Assembly (NCBI RefSeq): GCF_000701685.1
Contig: NZ_JNJO01000001.1
Location: forward strand, 62,001-126,000
Origin: Gemella sanguinis ATCC 700632
Lineage (GTDB): Bacteria > Bacillota > Bacilli > Staphylococcales > Gemellaceae
Reading direction: 5' to 3'
Length of the DNA: 64,000 nucleotides
Each line of letters starts with the position of its first letter. The first letter of the stretch is position 1. The position numbers were made by a program, and so were the translations under genes. The notes beneath the pieces are model-generated. The model made no database searches, was not told the origin of the DNA, and saw only the letters and a list, made by a program, of their open reading frames with translations. This document shows positions 16,027 through 26,374 of this stretch, one piece after another.

Positions 16027-17217
16027 ATGAAAAATGTAGTAATTTTAGGTGCAGGTTATGCTGGACTAACAACATTAAAAGGTCTTAAAAAGGCAGTAAA
16101 AGCAGGAGAGGTTAAAGTAACATTAGTTAATAAAAATTCTTATCACTATGATACAGTAAACTTACATGAAGTATCAGCAGGTAATATTCCTGCAAAAGAT
16201 ATCTGTATTGATATTAAAGATGTAGTAGTACCTGGGGTAGAATTTGTTCAAGATGAAGTAATTAAAATTGATACTGAGAAAAAATTAGTATTAACTAAAA
16301 AACATGAACTTGATTATGATGTATTAGTAATTGGTTTAGGATTCCAACCTGAAACATTTGGAATTGAAGGAATGGCTGAAAATGCATTACCAATCGCTGA
16401 CGTATTAGCAGCTGAAAAAATTGCTACTACTTTAGAAGATAACTTCAGAAAATATGCAACTATCGAAGAAAAAGATGTTAAAGATATTTCTGTTATCGTA
16501 GGTGGAACAGGATTAGCCGGTATGGAATTTCTTGGTGAATTAGTACACCGTAAAAAAGAATTATGTAATAAATATGGAATTGATGAAAAATTAGTTAAAA
16601 TCTATGGATTAGATGCAGCTCCAACATTATTACCAATGTTTGATAAAGAGTATAGTGATTATGCAAGAAAATACTTGGAAGATAATGGAATTGAAATTAT
16701 CTTAGGTGCCGGTATTAAAGGTGCAACTAAAGATAGCTTCACTATCGAAGTAGATGGAGAAAGAAAAGAATTAAGAGCTAGTACTTTAGTATGGACTGCA
16801 GGGGTACGTGGTAACAAACTTATGGATGAAACTTTCCCAGAATTATCAAAACGTGGTCGTCTAGTTACAACACAACAATTAACTGTACCAGGTCACGATG
16901 ATATTTATATCGTTGGAGACTGTGCAGCGTTTATCGAAACAGGACAAGAAAGACCATATCCAACAACAGCTCAAATCGCAAACCAAATGGGTGCTTATGT
17001 AGGAGCTAGAATTAGTGGAAAAGAAAGTGGAGACTTCAAATATGTTAACCGTGGTGTAGTTTGTTCTCTAGGATCAAAAGACGGTATCGCTAATGTAATG
17101 GGTGGTAAGAAAGCTAAAGGATTCAAAGCTGCTAAACTTAAAAAAATAATTGAAGCTAAAGCAATTTATGAATTAACAGACTTCTTAACTGCATTAAAAA
17201 ATCAACGAGTACTTTAA
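16027..17217 (+). CDS. ndh: Type II NADH dehydrogenase
   Basis: A 396-residue single-subunit, non-proton-pumping NADH:quinone oxidoreductase attached to the inner face of the membrane. It has the N-terminal FAD dinucleotide fold VVILGAGYAGLTTLKGL, the second dinucleotide fold VIVGGTGLAGMEFLGEL for NADH, and the FAD-proximal VYIVGDCA. The basic amphipathic C-terminus (GGKKAKGFKAAKLKKIIEAK) is the membrane-binding part. An in-frame ATG at 16018 sits inside the AAGGAG site, so 16027 is preferred (10 nt spacing). It feeds electrons to menaquinone if a respiratory chain is present. Confidence 0.93.
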   Translation: MKNVVILGAGYAGLTTLKGLKKAVKAGEVKVTLVNKNSYHYDTVNLHEVSAGNIPAKDICIDIKDVVVPGVEFVQDEVIKIDTEKKLVLTKKHELDYDVLVIGLGFQPETFGIEGMAENALPIADVLAAEKIATTLEDNFRKYATIEEKDVKDISVIVGGTGLAGMEFLGELVHRKKELCNKYGIDEKLVKIYGLDAAPTLLPMFDKEYSDYARKYLEDNGIEIILGAGIKGATKDSFTIEVDGERKELRASTLVWTAGVRGNKLMDETFPELSKRGRLVTTQQLTVPGHDDIYIVGDCAAFIETGQERPYPTTAQIANQMGAYVGARISGKESGDFKYVNRGVVCSLGSKDGIANVMGGKKAKGFKAAKLKKIIEAKAIYELTDFLTALKNQRVL

Positions 17218-17231
17218 TATTTACATAACTT

Positions 17232-17267
17232 ATAAGAGACTTAGGATAACTAAGTCTCTTATTTTTA
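17232..17267 (+). terminator. Terminator after ndh
   Basis: Perfect 13-bp stem ATAAGAGACTTAG/CTAAGTCTCTTAT (17232-17244, 17250-17262) followed by TTTT. Confidence 0.9.
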
Positions 17268-17407
17268 TATAATCTATATAAAAAAATATTATTCGATACT
17301 TTGGGTAAATATAACTAGTGATATTATATTTCTAGGTACTTGAAACTAGAAAATAAAAGAAAAATTAGTTACTTTTTTTTATTTCATAAGATTTCTAGCG
17401 CGTGTAA

Positions 17408-17436
17408 TTGAAAAAAATATGTAATTATGGTAAGAT
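17408..17436 (+). promoter_or_regulatory. Promoter of the fusion-enzyme operon
   Basis: TTGAAA (17408-17413), 17-bp spacer, TAAGAT (17431-17436) with extended TGG. Drives the gene at 17482 and possibly rpoY-rnjA. Confidence 0.65.
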
Positions 17437-17481
17437 ATAGGGTAGAGAAAATATAATTAAAATTAGTTATGAGGAAATATT

Positions 17482-19056
17482 ATGATTTATAAAATAGCAA
17501 ATACAGCAGAAGAATATGAACAAATTTTCAAATTGAATTATGAAACATTTGTTGACGAAATTCCTCAGCACGAAAAAAATGAAACTAAAAAATTAAAAGA
17601 CAAATTTCACGATAAAAATATTTATATAATAGCTAAAAAAGAAGGTGAAGTGGTCGGAATGATGGCTTTATCAGATGAACGACCATTTTCATTAGATTTA
17701 AAACTTAATGATATTGACAAATACTATAAAGGTAGTTATAAAAAGCCGATTGAGATTAGATTATTGTCTATTAAACATAAATATAGACAAACTAAAGTTT
17801 TTACGGAATTAATTCAAAGAACATTTAACTATATTATTCAAAATGCATATGATATAGCCTTTATTTCAGGAACTACTCGTCAAGAAAAATTATATAAACA
17901 TATTGGTTTTACTAGATTCCATGAAAATGTAGGCACAAAAGATGCTGAATACATTCCGATGTATCTTGACTTGAATTCTGATAATAAGGTTCTTAATAGA
18001 TTAGCGCGTGCAAAAAGAATTAACTTCTTACCTGGACCGGTAGATTTAGCAGATGATGTTAAAGAAAAATTAACTAAACAGCTTTACTCACATAGAAGTA
18101 ATGAATTTGTTAGTTTAACTAAAAATACATTATCAAAATTAGAAAGAATCCTTGATGTTAAAACTGCTACAATATTACATGGTTCAGCTACATTAGCAAA
18201 TGAGGCAATAATGGCTCAACTAAAAGGAAGAGGGCTTAACAATGGGTTAGTTCTTTCAAATGGTGAGTTTGGAAATAGGTTGGTAAGAGAAACAAAAAGA
18301 CACAACTTGAATGTTGATAATTATCAAGTTGGCTTTGGGGAAAGTTTTGATTTAGAGCTATTAGATAAAAAATTATCTGAAGGAAATTATGATTTTGTTT
18401 ATTTAGTTCATAATGAAACAAGTGTTGGGATTTTAAACGATTTAGATTCAATTACTAAAATTGTTAAAAGTAAAGGTTTAGTATTAGCTGTTGATGCCGT
18501 ATCATCAGTTGGTGCAGTTAAATATAGTTATAGAAATGTTGACTATGTCGCTTGTTCATCAGGTAAAGCATTTTGCTCTGTAGCAGGATTAGCTATAGTC
18601 GGTTCTAATTGTGAACTAGTTTCATTAGAACATACACCTCTATATCTTGATTTACATTATGCTAACAAAATGACATCAATACCTTTTACTCAACCATCTA
18701 TTTTAATGGAAGCTCTAAACACTGCGTTAGATGCTTTTAAAACAGATGAAAGATACGAAAATATTTATGGTAAATATACATATATGAAAGAGGGGCTAAA
18801 AGCTCTTAATTTACCTATAATGAAAATTAAGGAAAAAGAAGTTTCTCCTGTAATAATAACAGTTGAACTTCCAGAGAATATTTCCTCACTTAATGTAGGA
18901 GCATCTTTAGCTATAAATAATATATTTATTCACTATAAGAGTTCATACTTAGTAGAAAGAAATATTATTCAATTTTCTTTCATTAACATTAATACAACAA
19001 AAGAAGAAATTGATTACACATTAAATATATTAAAAAAAATGATAGGAGATAACTAA
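17482..19056 (+). CDS. GNAT acyltransferase fused to class V aminotransferase
   Basis: A 524-residue two-domain protein. Residues about 1-165 are a GNAT-like acyltransferase fold (YIIAKKEGEVVGMMAL; IEIRLLSIKHKYRQTKVFTEL; YKHIGFTRF). From about 175 (RINFLPGPVDLADDVKEKL) it is a PLP enzyme of the serine-pyruvate / 2-aminoethylphosphonate aminotransferase group. This part has HGSATLANEAIM, the PLP-ring Asp in VLAVDAVSSVGA and the Schiff-base Lys in SSGKAFCSVAG. Both halves look intact and there is no stop or frameshift between them. The substrate is unknown. The fusion suggests a product aminated and acylated in sequence. Its stop overlaps the rpoY start by one base, so it is coupled to a transcription/RNA-decay pair. 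Confidence 0.85.
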   Translation: MIYKIANTAEEYEQIFKLNYETFVDEIPQHEKNETKKLKDKFHDKNIYIIAKKEGEVVGMMALSDERPFSLDLKLNDIDKYYKGSYKKPIEIRLLSIKHKYRQTKVFTELIQRTFNYIIQNAYDIAFISGTTRQEKLYKHIGFTRFHENVGTKDAEYIPMYLDLNSDNKVLNRLARAKRINFLPGPVDLADDVKEKLTKQLYSHRSNEFVSLTKNTLSKLERILDVKTATILHGSATLANEAIMAQLKGRGLNNGLVLSNGEFGNRLVRETKRHNLNVDNYQVGFGESFDLELLDKKLSEGNYDFVYLVHNETSVGILNDLDSITKIVKSKGLVLAVDAVSSVGAVKYSYRNVDYVACSSGKAFCSVAGLAIVGSNCELVSLEHTPLYLDLHYANKMTSIPFTQPSILMEALNTALDAFKTDERYENIYGKYTYMKEGLKALNLPIMKIKEKEVSPVIITVELPENISSLNVGASLAINNIFIHYKSSYLVERNIIQFSFININTTKEEIDYTLNILKKMIGDN

Positions 19057-19274
19057 TGCCAGTATTTAAAGTATTTTATCAAGAAAATGCAAAAGAAATT
19101 CCAGTAAGGGAGAATACACAAGTAGTGTATGTTGAAGCAGATGGAGTTCCAGCAGTTAGAAAATATCTAGATGATAGAAACTACAATGTTGAACTTGTTC
19201 AAGAGTTAAGTGAAGCGTACTTAGAATTTGAAAAACAATCTGAGGACTTTAAAGTGGAGAAAGTTAATGGATAA
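19056..19274 (+). CDS. rpoY: RNA polymerase epsilon subunit
   Basis: A 72-residue small subunit found only in Bacilli, starting [22 protein letters not shown] and containing [14 protein letters not shown], both typical. It binds core polymerase and sits, as in B. subtilis and S. aureus, directly before RNase J1. The start overlaps the preceding stop, and its 3' end overlaps rnjA by 8 nt. Confidence 0.95.
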   Translation: MPVFKVFYQENAKEIPVRENTQVVYVEADGVPAVRKYLDDRNYNVELVQELSEAYLEFEKQSEDFKVEKVNG

Positions 19275-20937
19275 GATCATTAAAAAAAATGAAGTAGGTG
19301 TTGCTGCTATCGGTGGACTTGGTGAAATCGGTAAAAATACCTATGCAATTCAATATAGGGATGAAATAGTTATTATCGATGCAGGGGTTAAATTCCCAGG
19401 TGATAATATATTAGGAATCGACTATGTTATTCCTGATTATTCATATATTGAGAAAAATATAGATAAGATAAAAGCGTTGATAATAACACACGGTCACGAA
19501 GATCACATTGGAGGGTTACCATTCTTATTAAGAAAAGTTAGTCTTCCAATTTATGGTGGTCCTCTGGCTATTGGTTTGATTAGATCAAAATTAGAAGAGC
19601 ATAACTTATTAGGAAGAGCAGAATTAAACGTTATTGATGAAGATACTGTTTTAGAATATAAATATCTTAAAGTATCATTCCATAATACAACGCACTCTAT
19701 ACCAGATTCATATGGTGTAATAGTTGGTACTCCACAAGGTAATATTGTTCATACAGGAGATTTTAAATTTGACTTTACTCCAGTTGGACAAGGTACAAAC
19801 TTACATAAGATGGCTGCTATAGGAGATAAAGGAGTATTATGTCTTCTTTCTGACTCAACAAACTCAGAAAGATCAGAGTTTACTCAAAGTGAAAAAGAAG
19901 TAGGTAAAACTATTTCAAATATTCTTCGTAAAGAAAAACACAGAGTAATATTTGCTACATTCGCATCTAACGTTTATCGTGTTAAACAAGTTGTTGAAGC
20001 TTGTATCGAACATGGAAGAAAAATAGTTGTATTTGGTCGTTCAATGGAAAAAGCTATTAAAATAGGAACTGAGCTTGGATATATTAAAGCTCCAAAAGAC
20101 ACTTTTGTTAATAGTAAATACTTGAATCAAGTAGATCCAAATAAATTACTTATTTTATGTACAGGGACACAAGGTGAAGAACTAGCTGCTCTTAGTAGAA
20201 TAGCAAATGGTACACACAAAAAAATAACTATAATGCCAACTGATACAGTAATCTTCGCAAGTTCTGCAATACCAGGTAATACATTATCTATTAATAAAAA
20301 TATAGATTTATTATCAAAACTTGGTGCAAATGTTATTACATCAAGTGTAAATAATGTGCATACTTCAGGTCACGGTTCTAAAGAAGAACAAAAATTAATG
20401 TTTAGATTAATAAAACCTAAATACTTTATGCCAATTCACGGTGAGTATAGAATGCAAGTTATTCATGCACAAACTGCGGCAGAGTGTGATATTCCATTAG
20501 AAAATTCATTTATTATGGAAAACGGTGACGTTCTAGCTTTAACTAGTGATAGTGCAAGAATAGCAGGTAAATTCGATGCTTCAGACGTCTATGTAGATGG
20601 TTTAGGTATCGGTGATATTGGAAGTGTAGTAATTAAAGATAGAAAAGAACTTTCTGAAGAAGGTGTTGTAGTAGTTTCTGTAGCTATTGATTTTGCTAAT
20701 AGAAAGTTGTTAAATAATCCTGATGTTATTAGCCGTGGATTCGTAAATATAAACGAATCAATGGAACTATTTGCTGAATGTAAAGCAATTATAAAAACAG
20801 CAGTTTTAGATGCTCTAAAAGAGGAAAACACTGGAGTTTATCACATGAGACAATGTATTGTGGAATCTTTAGGTGAATTTCTGGAAAATGAAATAGGCAG
20901 AAAACCTGTGATATTACCAACAATATTGGAGGTATAA
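19267..20937 (+). CDS. rnjA: Ribonuclease J1
   Basis: A 556-residue metallo-beta-lactamase/beta-CASP nuclease with 5'-3' exo- and endoribonuclease activity, central to mRNA decay and rRNA maturation. The metal motif is HGHEDHIGG, with further His in HSIPDS and HTGDFKFD, the beta-CASP region ([22 protein letters not shown]) and HTSGHG / [10 protein letters not shown]-terminal domain follows. A frame extends 39 bases upstream, but the ATG at 19267 has GTGGAG in place and matches the family N-terminus. Partner RNase Y is at 32252. Confidence 0.96.
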   Translation: MDKIIKKNEVGVAAIGGLGEIGKNTYAIQYRDEIVIIDAGVKFPGDNILGIDYVIPDYSYIEKNIDKIKALIITHGHEDHIGGLPFLLRKVSLPIYGGPLAIGLIRSKLEEHNLLGRAELNVIDEDTVLEYKYLKVSFHNTTHSIPDSYGVIVGTPQGNIVHTGDFKFDFTPVGQGTNLHKMAAIGDKGVLCLLSDSTNSERSEFTQSEKEVGKTISNILRKEKHRVIFATFASNVYRVKQVVEACIEHGRKIVVFGRSMEKAIKIGTELGYIKAPKDTFVNSKYLNQVDPNKLLILCTGTQGEELAALSRIANGTHKKITIMPTDTVIFASSAIPGNTLSINKNIDLLSKLGANVITSSVNNVHTSGHGSKEEQKLMFRLIKPKYFMPIHGEYRMQVIHAQTAAECDIPLENSFIMENGDVLALTSDSARIAGKFDASDVYVDGLGIGDIGSVVIKDRKELSEEGVVVVSVAIDFANRKLLNNPDVISRGFVNINESMELFAECKAIIKTAVLDALKEENTGVYHMRQCIVESLGEFLENEIGRKPVILPTILEV

Positions 20938-20939
20938 TT

Positions 20940-21608
20940 ATGAAATATAGAAGTGTTTTTGATATTATAGGACCAGTAATGGTTGGTCCTTCTAGTTCTC
21001 ATACGGCTGGAGCTGTTAGAATAGGGTTATTTACAAGACATATCTTTGGTATGGAACCCGAAAAGATAAAGATTACCTTATATGGATCATTTAAAGAAAC
21101 GTATAAGGGACACGGAACAGATATTGCACTTATTGGGGGATTACTAGGTTATGATACTTCTGATAAGAGAATTAGAACTAGTATGGAAGATGCTAAAGAA
21201 AAAGGAATAGATTTTGAATTTATTGAAAGTGAAATAGAACATATTCATCCTAACACTGCAATGATTGAGGTGGAAACTGGTCGCCATAGTCTTGATTTAG
21301 TAGGAAAATCAATAGGTGGTGGGAAAATGGTAATATTTGAATTATTAGGATTCGATGTAAATATTTCCGGAGATTTCCCTAGTTATTTTATTTTTTATAA
21401 TTTCAATGAAAAAAATAAAGAAGATTTATCAAAAAATATTGATGAAATTTTCGGTGAGAAAAAAGTAAGTGTTAATTATTCAAGTTCTATTTTAGAAGGA
21501 GCAAACTTAGCAGTTGTTGAAGCTTTAGACGAACTTGATAAAGAAACGTTAAATAAATTTGATAAACTAGAATATATTAATGAAATAAAATTTGCAAATA
21601 GATTGTAG
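20940..21608 (+). CDS. sdaAB: L-serine dehydratase, beta subunit
   Basis: A 222-residue subunit of the Fe-S-dependent L-serine dehydratase (serine to pyruvate and ammonia). It begins with YRSVFDIIGPVMVGPSSSHTAGAVRIG, the hallmark of the family, and contains GHGTDIALIGGLLG and HPNT. A C-terminal ACT-like regulatory region follows. It starts 2 nt after rnjA and is followed by the alpha subunit. Confidence 0.95.
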   Translation: MKYRSVFDIIGPVMVGPSSSHTAGAVRIGLFTRHIFGMEPEKIKITLYGSFKETYKGHGTDIALIGGLLGYDTSDKRIRTSMEDAKEKGIDFEFIESEIEHIHPNTAMIEVETGRHSLDLVGKSIGGGKMVIFELLGFDVNISGDFPSYFIFYNFNEKNKEDLSKNIDEIFGEKKVSVNYSSSILEGANLAVVEALDELDKETLNKFDKLEYINEIKFANRL

Positions 21609-21626
21609 ATAGGGAGGAACTAGGAT

Positions 21627-22499
21627 ATGTTTACTAGTTTAGAGGATATTGTAGAAAAATCGAAAAGAGAGAAAAAACCAGTTTCTGAATTAATGATTGA
21701 GCAGGAAATAGAACTCAATGGAGTTAGCCGCGCTGCAGTAGAAAAGTTGATGAAAAGAAATTTAGCTGTAATGATGCAAGCAGTAGAAGAAGGATTAGCA
21801 GGAGTTAGTTCTAAAACAGGATTAACAGGCGGAGATGCTAAAAAGTTAAAGGAGTATATTGATAGTGGTAACTCTATAACAGGAGCCGACTTCTTAACAG
21901 GTGTTGCTGCAGCAATAGCTACAAATGAAGTAAATGCTTCACTTGGATTAATTTGTGCAACTCCTACTGCTGGATCAGCAGGGGTATTACCAGGATGTGT
22001 TCATGCATTAAAACAAAAATTTGATATTGATGAAGAAACTCAACTACGAATGCTATTTACTGCAGGAGCATTTGGATTTGTAGTTGCTAATAATGCCTCG
22101 TGTGCAGGGGCAGAAGGTGGTTGTCAAGCTGAAATAGGTTCAGCAAGTGCAATGGCTGCAGCCGCAATTGTAGAAGCTCGTGGAGGAGATGCAGAAATGT
22201 CTGCTCATGCTTTCTCAATTGCAATGAAAAATATGTTAGGTCTAGTATGTGACCCAGTAGCAGGATTAGTAGAAGTGCCATGTGTTAAGAGAAATGCAGC
22301 AGGTTCGTCAATAGCGCTAATGGCTGCGGACATGGCTTTAGCAGGAATTAAGAGCCGTATTCCTGCGGATGAAGTATTAGAATCAATGTATAGAATAGGT
22401 TTAGAAATGTCAACTACACTTAAAGAAACAGCTAAAGGTGGTCTGGCAATAACAAAAACTGGAGAAAAATATAGGAGTTTATTATTCGGTAATGATTAA
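21627..22499 (+). CDS. sdaAA: L-serine dehydratase, alpha subunit
   Basis: A 290-residue catalytic subunit carrying the [4Fe-4S] cluster. Cluster-ligand cysteines appear in LICATPTAGSAGVLPGC, NNASCAGAEGGCQAEIG and MLGLVCDPVAGLVEVPC, the expected order. Preceded by AGGGAGGA, 18 nt after sdaAB, and its 3' end overlaps recG by 8 nt, so recG translation is probably coupled. Confidence 0.95.
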   Translation: MFTSLEDIVEKSKREKKPVSELMIEQEIELNGVSRAAVEKLMKRNLAVMMQAVEEGLAGVSSKTGLTGGDAKKLKEYIDSGNSITGADFLTGVAAAIATNEVNASLGLICATPTAGSAGVLPGCVHALKQKFDIDEETQLRMLFTAGAFGFVVANNASCAGAEGGCQAEIGSASAMAAAAIVEARGGDAEMSAHAFSIAMKNMLGLVCDPVAGLVEVPCVKRNAAGSSIALMAADMALAGIKSRIPADEVLESMYRIGLEMSTTLKETAKGGLAITKTGEKYRSLLFGND

Positions 22500-24504
22500 T
22501 ATATTAGAAAAATCAGTAGGAACTATAAAAGGCGTGGGAGCTAAATATTTGAAGACATTGAACGAATTAGATATTTATACTATTCGTGATGTTCTATATA
22601 ATATTCCTTATAGAGTGTCTAGTTCTACTGATTTTTCTTTATCTGTTAAAGATAATGAGAAAGTAGTAACAACTGGAAAAGTTGAAACAAGAGTAAGTAC
22701 TCAGTTTTATGGGAATAGAAGAAGTAGATCTTTTTTCTCGCTAGCAACACCATCAGGAAGTGTGAAAATAGTATACTTTAACCAAATGTACTTAAAGAAA
22801 AATATTATTGAGGGAAGAGAAATAGTAGTTAAAGGTACATATAATTCTGCTAATAATACTATAACTGCTTCTAGTATATCCTTTAACACTGATGAAAAAA
22901 AACAGATTTCAGGTGATAAAATAGAAGTTTTTTATCATTTAAAACAAGGCATAACTCAAAAGAGATTTGCTAAACTAGTTGATGAAGCTTTTAATATGAT
23001 AGATCATGAAAATGTGATATTAGATTTAGTTCCTGAAAATTTTAAAGGGATTTGGAAATTAGATAGAATTCTTCATACATTACATTTTCCTAAAAACGCT
23101 GAAGAGTTTGATAAAGCAAGAAAGATGTTTGCTTTTCATGAATTGTTTGATTATCAGTTAAAACTTCAATTACAAAATATAAATAGCAGAGTAGAAGATA
23201 ATAGGTATGCTATTTCAATATCTAACCAGGATATCAAAGAGTTTAAAGAAAGCTTACCATTTAGTCTAACTTCAGCACAAAATAGAGTTATAGATGAGAT
23301 AGTTGATGATTTAGAGCAACCATATAAGATGGATCGTCTTTTACAAGGTGATGTCGGAAGTGGTAAGACTGCTGTTGCAGCAGCAACCTTATATGGTGCA
23401 ATAAAATCAGGTTATCAAACAGCAATAATGGCCCCTACAGAAATATTGGCTAACCAACACTTTGAGACATTTTTTGAGTTCTTTAAAGATTTAAATATCT
23501 CTGTTGCACTACTAACTAGTAGTACACCTAAGAAAGAAAGAAATATTATCTTAAGTCTGCTTGAATCAGGAGAGATAGAATTAATTGTTGGAACTCATTC
23601 ACTTATTCAAGAAGATGTTAAATTCAGTAATTTAAAGTACGTAATAACTGATGAACAACATCGATTTGGGGTAAAGCAAAGACAGATTCTTAGTAATAAA
23701 GGAGAAGCAGTTAACTCATTAATGATGACGGCAACCCCTATACCTAGAAGTCTGGCAATTACATTAATAACGGATATTAAAGTTTCTACAATAGATGAAC
23801 TACCTGCAGGGCGTAAGAAGGTAAAAACATATAAAGCAAATAATAAAAGTTTTTATAAAGTATTAGATAATATTAGAATGGAACTAGATAATGGACGTCA
23901 AGGCTATGTAGTTTGTCCTTTGATAGAAGAATCTGAAAAAATGGATCTTCAAAATGTTGAAGAAACTTATGAAAATATTAGAGAATATTTACCGGATGAG
24001 TACCAAATTGCAGTACTTCATGGTAAAATGTCTAATAAGGAGAAGGATGAAATTGTTGAGAAGTTTTTAAAAAAAGAAATACATATATTAATATCAACTA
24101 CAGTCATTGAAGTGGGTGTTAATGTAGCTAATGCAACATTTATGATTATCGTGGATGCTCATAGATTTGGATTAGCAACTTTACATCAACTTAGAGGGAG
24201 AGTAGGTAGAAGTAATTACCAGTCATATTGTATATTAGTAACTGATTCTAAGAGTGAAAGAATTGATATAATGTGTTTAGAAAATGACGGTTTTAAAATA
24301 GCGGAGTTTGATTTAAAACAGCGAGGTCCTGGTGATTTCTTTGGTACAAAACAAAGTGGAGTACCAAGTTTTAAAGTAGCAGATCTAATTAATGATGTTG
24401 ATCTTATGTATTTAGCTAAAAAATTAGCTTTAAAAATTATTGAAGTTACAGATAATAAACAGCGTTTATTACAATACGTTGGGTTAAATGAAACTATAAT
24501 TTAA
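22492..24504 (+). CDS. recG: ATP-dependent DNA helicase RecG
   Basis: A 670-residue branch-migrating helicase for stalled replication forks. The N-terminal wedge/OB domain (about 1-170) is followed by motif I LLQGDVGSGKTAVAA, Ia MAPTEILANQHF, motif II DEQH, III MTATPIPRSLAIT, V ISTTVIEVGVNVANA, VI HQLRGRVGRS and the RecG C-terminal segment KQRGPGDFFGTKQSG. Complete and of family length. It overlaps sdaAA. Confidence 0.96.
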   Translation: MINILEKSVGTIKGVGAKYLKTLNELDIYTIRDVLYNIPYRVSSSTDFSLSVKDNEKVVTTGKVETRVSTQFYGNRRSRSFFSLATPSGSVKIVYFNQMYLKKNIIEGREIVVKGTYNSANNTITASSISFNTDEKKQISGDKIEVFYHLKQGITQKRFAKLVDEAFNMIDHENVILDLVPENFKGIWKLDRILHTLHFPKNAEEFDKARKMFAFHELFDYQLKLQLQNINSRVEDNRYAISISNQDIKEFKESLPFSLTSAQNRVIDEIVDDLEQPYKMDRLLQGDVGSGKTAVAAATLYGAIKSGYQTAIMAPTEILANQHFETFFEFFKDLNISVALLTSSTPKKERNIILSLLESGEIELIVGTHSLIQEDVKFSNLKYVITDEQHRFGVKQRQILSNKGEAVNSLMMTATPIPRSLAITLITDIKVSTIDELPAGRKKVKTYKANNKSFYKVLDNIRMELDNGRQGYVVCPLIEESEKMDLQNVEETYENIREYLPDEYQIAVLHGKMSNKEKDEIVEKFLKKEIHILISTTVIEVGVNVANATFMIIVDAHRFGLATLHQLRGRVGRSNYQSYCILVTDSKSERIDIMCLENDGFKIAEFDLKQRGPGDFFGTKQSGVPSFKVADLINDVDLMYLAKKLALKIIEVTDNKQRLLQYVGLNETII

Positions 24505-24515
24505 GGAGGATATAG

Positions 24516-25151
24516 ATGAATAAAAAGCTAAAAAATTGGCTAATAAATATTCTAATAGTAGTATTATTAGCAACATCAGTTGTATTAATATTTAAAAATC
24601 AAATTAGAGAATATTTTACAAATGATGTAAATGATAAAATTATAACAGCTTATCGAAATAATCAAGGTGAAGTAGATGTACCTTGGTGGAAAAAAATGTT
24701 TACAGATAATGATTCAAAAATTAAATTAACAGATTCTATGTTAGGAGTTCTAAAAATCGATGATATCGATATACAAGAACCAATATTCCAAGATGTTACG
24801 GAAATTAATTTAATTAATGGTGTAGCAACTGCACAAGAACCATCAACATTAGACGCTCAAAATGTTGTAATAGCAGGGCATAGTGTTCAAGGTGTTGGAA
24901 TAAGATTTAACAATCTAAATAAAATAAAAATGGGTACAAAAGTACAAATTATTTCAAAAGATAAACTACGAACTTATGAAGTTAGTAGAATATACGATGT
25001 AATGCCGACTCAAGTAGAGATTCTTGATCAACATGAAGGAAAAGATAAAATACTAACATTGTTTACTTGTGATAACTATAATCCTCAAACAGGAGAGTGG
25101 GATAGCCGCTTTGTAGTAGAAGCAAAACTAATAGGAGAGGAAAGTGCATAG
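24516..25151 (+). CDS. srtA: Class A sortase
   Basis: A 211-residue membrane-anchored transpeptidase that links LPXTG proteins to peptidoglycan. The N-terminal membrane helix (about 9-26) is followed by the catalytic domain with His122 in VVIAGHS, Cys185 in LTLFTC and Arg198 in DSRFVV, the sortase triad. AAGGAGGA precedes the ATG. The gene lies between recG and plsX, an unusual but clean operon setting. No LPXTG substrate is encoded in this window. Confidence 0.94.
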   Translation: MNKKLKNWLINILIVVLLATSVVLIFKNQIREYFTNDVNDKIITAYRNNQGEVDVPWWKKMFTDNDSKIKLTDSMLGVLKIDDIDIQEPIFQDVTEINLINGVATAQEPSTLDAQNVVIAGHSVQGVGIRFNNLNKIKMGTKVQIISKDKLRTYEVSRIYDVMPTQVEILDQHEGKDKILTLFTCDNYNPQTGEWDSRFVVEAKLIGEESA

Positions 25152-26136
25152 AATTATGAAAATAGGAATAGATATACTAGGAGTAGACACTCCTGAAAAA
25201 ATAATAAATTTCATTAATACATACAAAGATGATGAAGTAGAATTATATGTATATGGTATGGAAAAAGAGCTAGCAAAGGTTACTAAGACAGAAAATGTTG
25301 TAAAAAATCTTTGTACAGAACAAGTTTTTATGGAAGACGATTCAGCTCGTGTGCATAGAAAGAAAAAAGATGCTTCAATGATTAGATTATTAGAAGATCT
25401 TAAAAACGATGTAATTGATGTAGCCATTTCTGGTGGTAGTACTGGAGCATTTATGGCGAGCTCAATATTTATGTTAGGTCGTATAGAAGGTGTATCAAAA
25501 CCTGGATTAGCATCATTACTTCCAACTCGTTCAGATCATAAATTCTTACTAACTGATTTAGGTGCTAATGTTGAAGCTAGACCGGAAGATATACTAAACT
25601 ATGCTAAACTTGGTCAATTATATATGAAATATATATATAATATAGAAACTCCGAGTGTTGCCTTACTAAATGTTGGTGTAGAAGAAACAAAGGGTAATAA
25701 GGTATACAAAGAAGCACATCAACTTTTAAAATCAAATATATCTAATTTCAACGGTAATATTGAATCAAGAAATATACTTGAACACACTAATGATATAGTT
25801 GTATCAGAAGGATTTGCAGGTAATGTAATGCTTAAAACTATAGAAGGTGTAGCTGGTTCACTAGGAAAAATGATTAAAGGTATTTTTATGCAAAACCTTA
25901 AAACAAAAATTGGTGGCTTATTAGTGAAGTCAGGAATTAATGCTTTTAGGAAAAAATTTGATTATAGCGAATATGGCGGAGCATTTTTACTAGGGATTAA
26001 AAAACCAAGTATAAAAGTACACGGTTCTTCAGATGAAAATGCACTTTATTATGCAGTTCAACAAGCAAAACAAATACACAAAACTAAACTTTATGATATA
26101 ATGATAGAAACAATGGAAAAAGGAGAACAAAAATAA
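25144..26136 (+). CDS. plsX: Phosphate acyltransferase PlsX
   Basis: Makes acyl-phosphate from acyl-ACP for phospholipid synthesis. It has family segments AISGGSTGAFMASSI, KPGLASLLPT, LLTDLGANVEARPEDI, VALLNVGVEETKGN, VVSEGFAGNVMLKTIEG and the terminal GAFLLGIKKPSIKVHGSSD. Start choice: GTG at 25144 is 6 nt from GGAG and overlaps the srtA stop. The ATG at 25156 better matches the family N-terminus (MKIGIDILG) but is 15 nt from the ribosome site. Either is possible. acpP overlaps the stop by one base. Confidence 0.93.
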   Translation: MHRIMKIGIDILGVDTPEKIINFINTYKDDEVELYVYGMEKELAKVTKTENVVKNLCTEQVFMEDDSARVHRKKKDASMIRLLEDLKNDVIDVAISGGSTGAFMASSIFMLGRIEGVSKPGLASLLPTRSDHKFLLTDLGANVEARPEDILNYAKLGQLYMKYIYNIETPSVALLNVGVEETKGNKVYKEAHQLLKSNISNFNGNIESRNILEHTNDIVVSEGFAGNVMLKTIEGVAGSLGKMIKGIFMQNLKTKIGGLLVKSGINAFRKKFDYSEYGGAFLLGIKKPSIKVHGSSDENALYYAVQQAKQIHKTKLYDIMIETMEKGEQK

Positions 26137-26366
26137 TGGCTATTTTAGAAGAAGTAAAAGAAATTATAACAAAATATATTAAAATCGATCCAGAAAGAAT
26201 AACTTTAGAATCAAGATTAAATGAAGATTTAGATGCGGATTCTATTGATATTGCTGATGTAGTAATGGATATCGAAGAAAAATACGGATTTGAATTTTCA
26301 GATGAAGATGCTGAGAACATCGTAGCAATCAAAGACTTAGTAAAAGTTATAGAAGATAGAAAATAA
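26136..26366 (+). CDS. acpP: Acyl carrier protein
   Basis: A 76-residue acidic four-helix carrier of fatty-acid chains. The phosphopantetheine Ser lies in NEDLDADSIDIADVV (usual DSLD). It immediately follows plsX (TAATG overlap), which uses acyl-ACP, and ends at a terminator. Confidence 0.96.
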   Translation: MAILEEVKEIITKYIKIDPERITLESRLNEDLDADSIDIADVVMDIEEKYGFEFSDEDAENIVAIKDLVKVIEDRK

Positions 26367-26374
26367 TAAATAAG

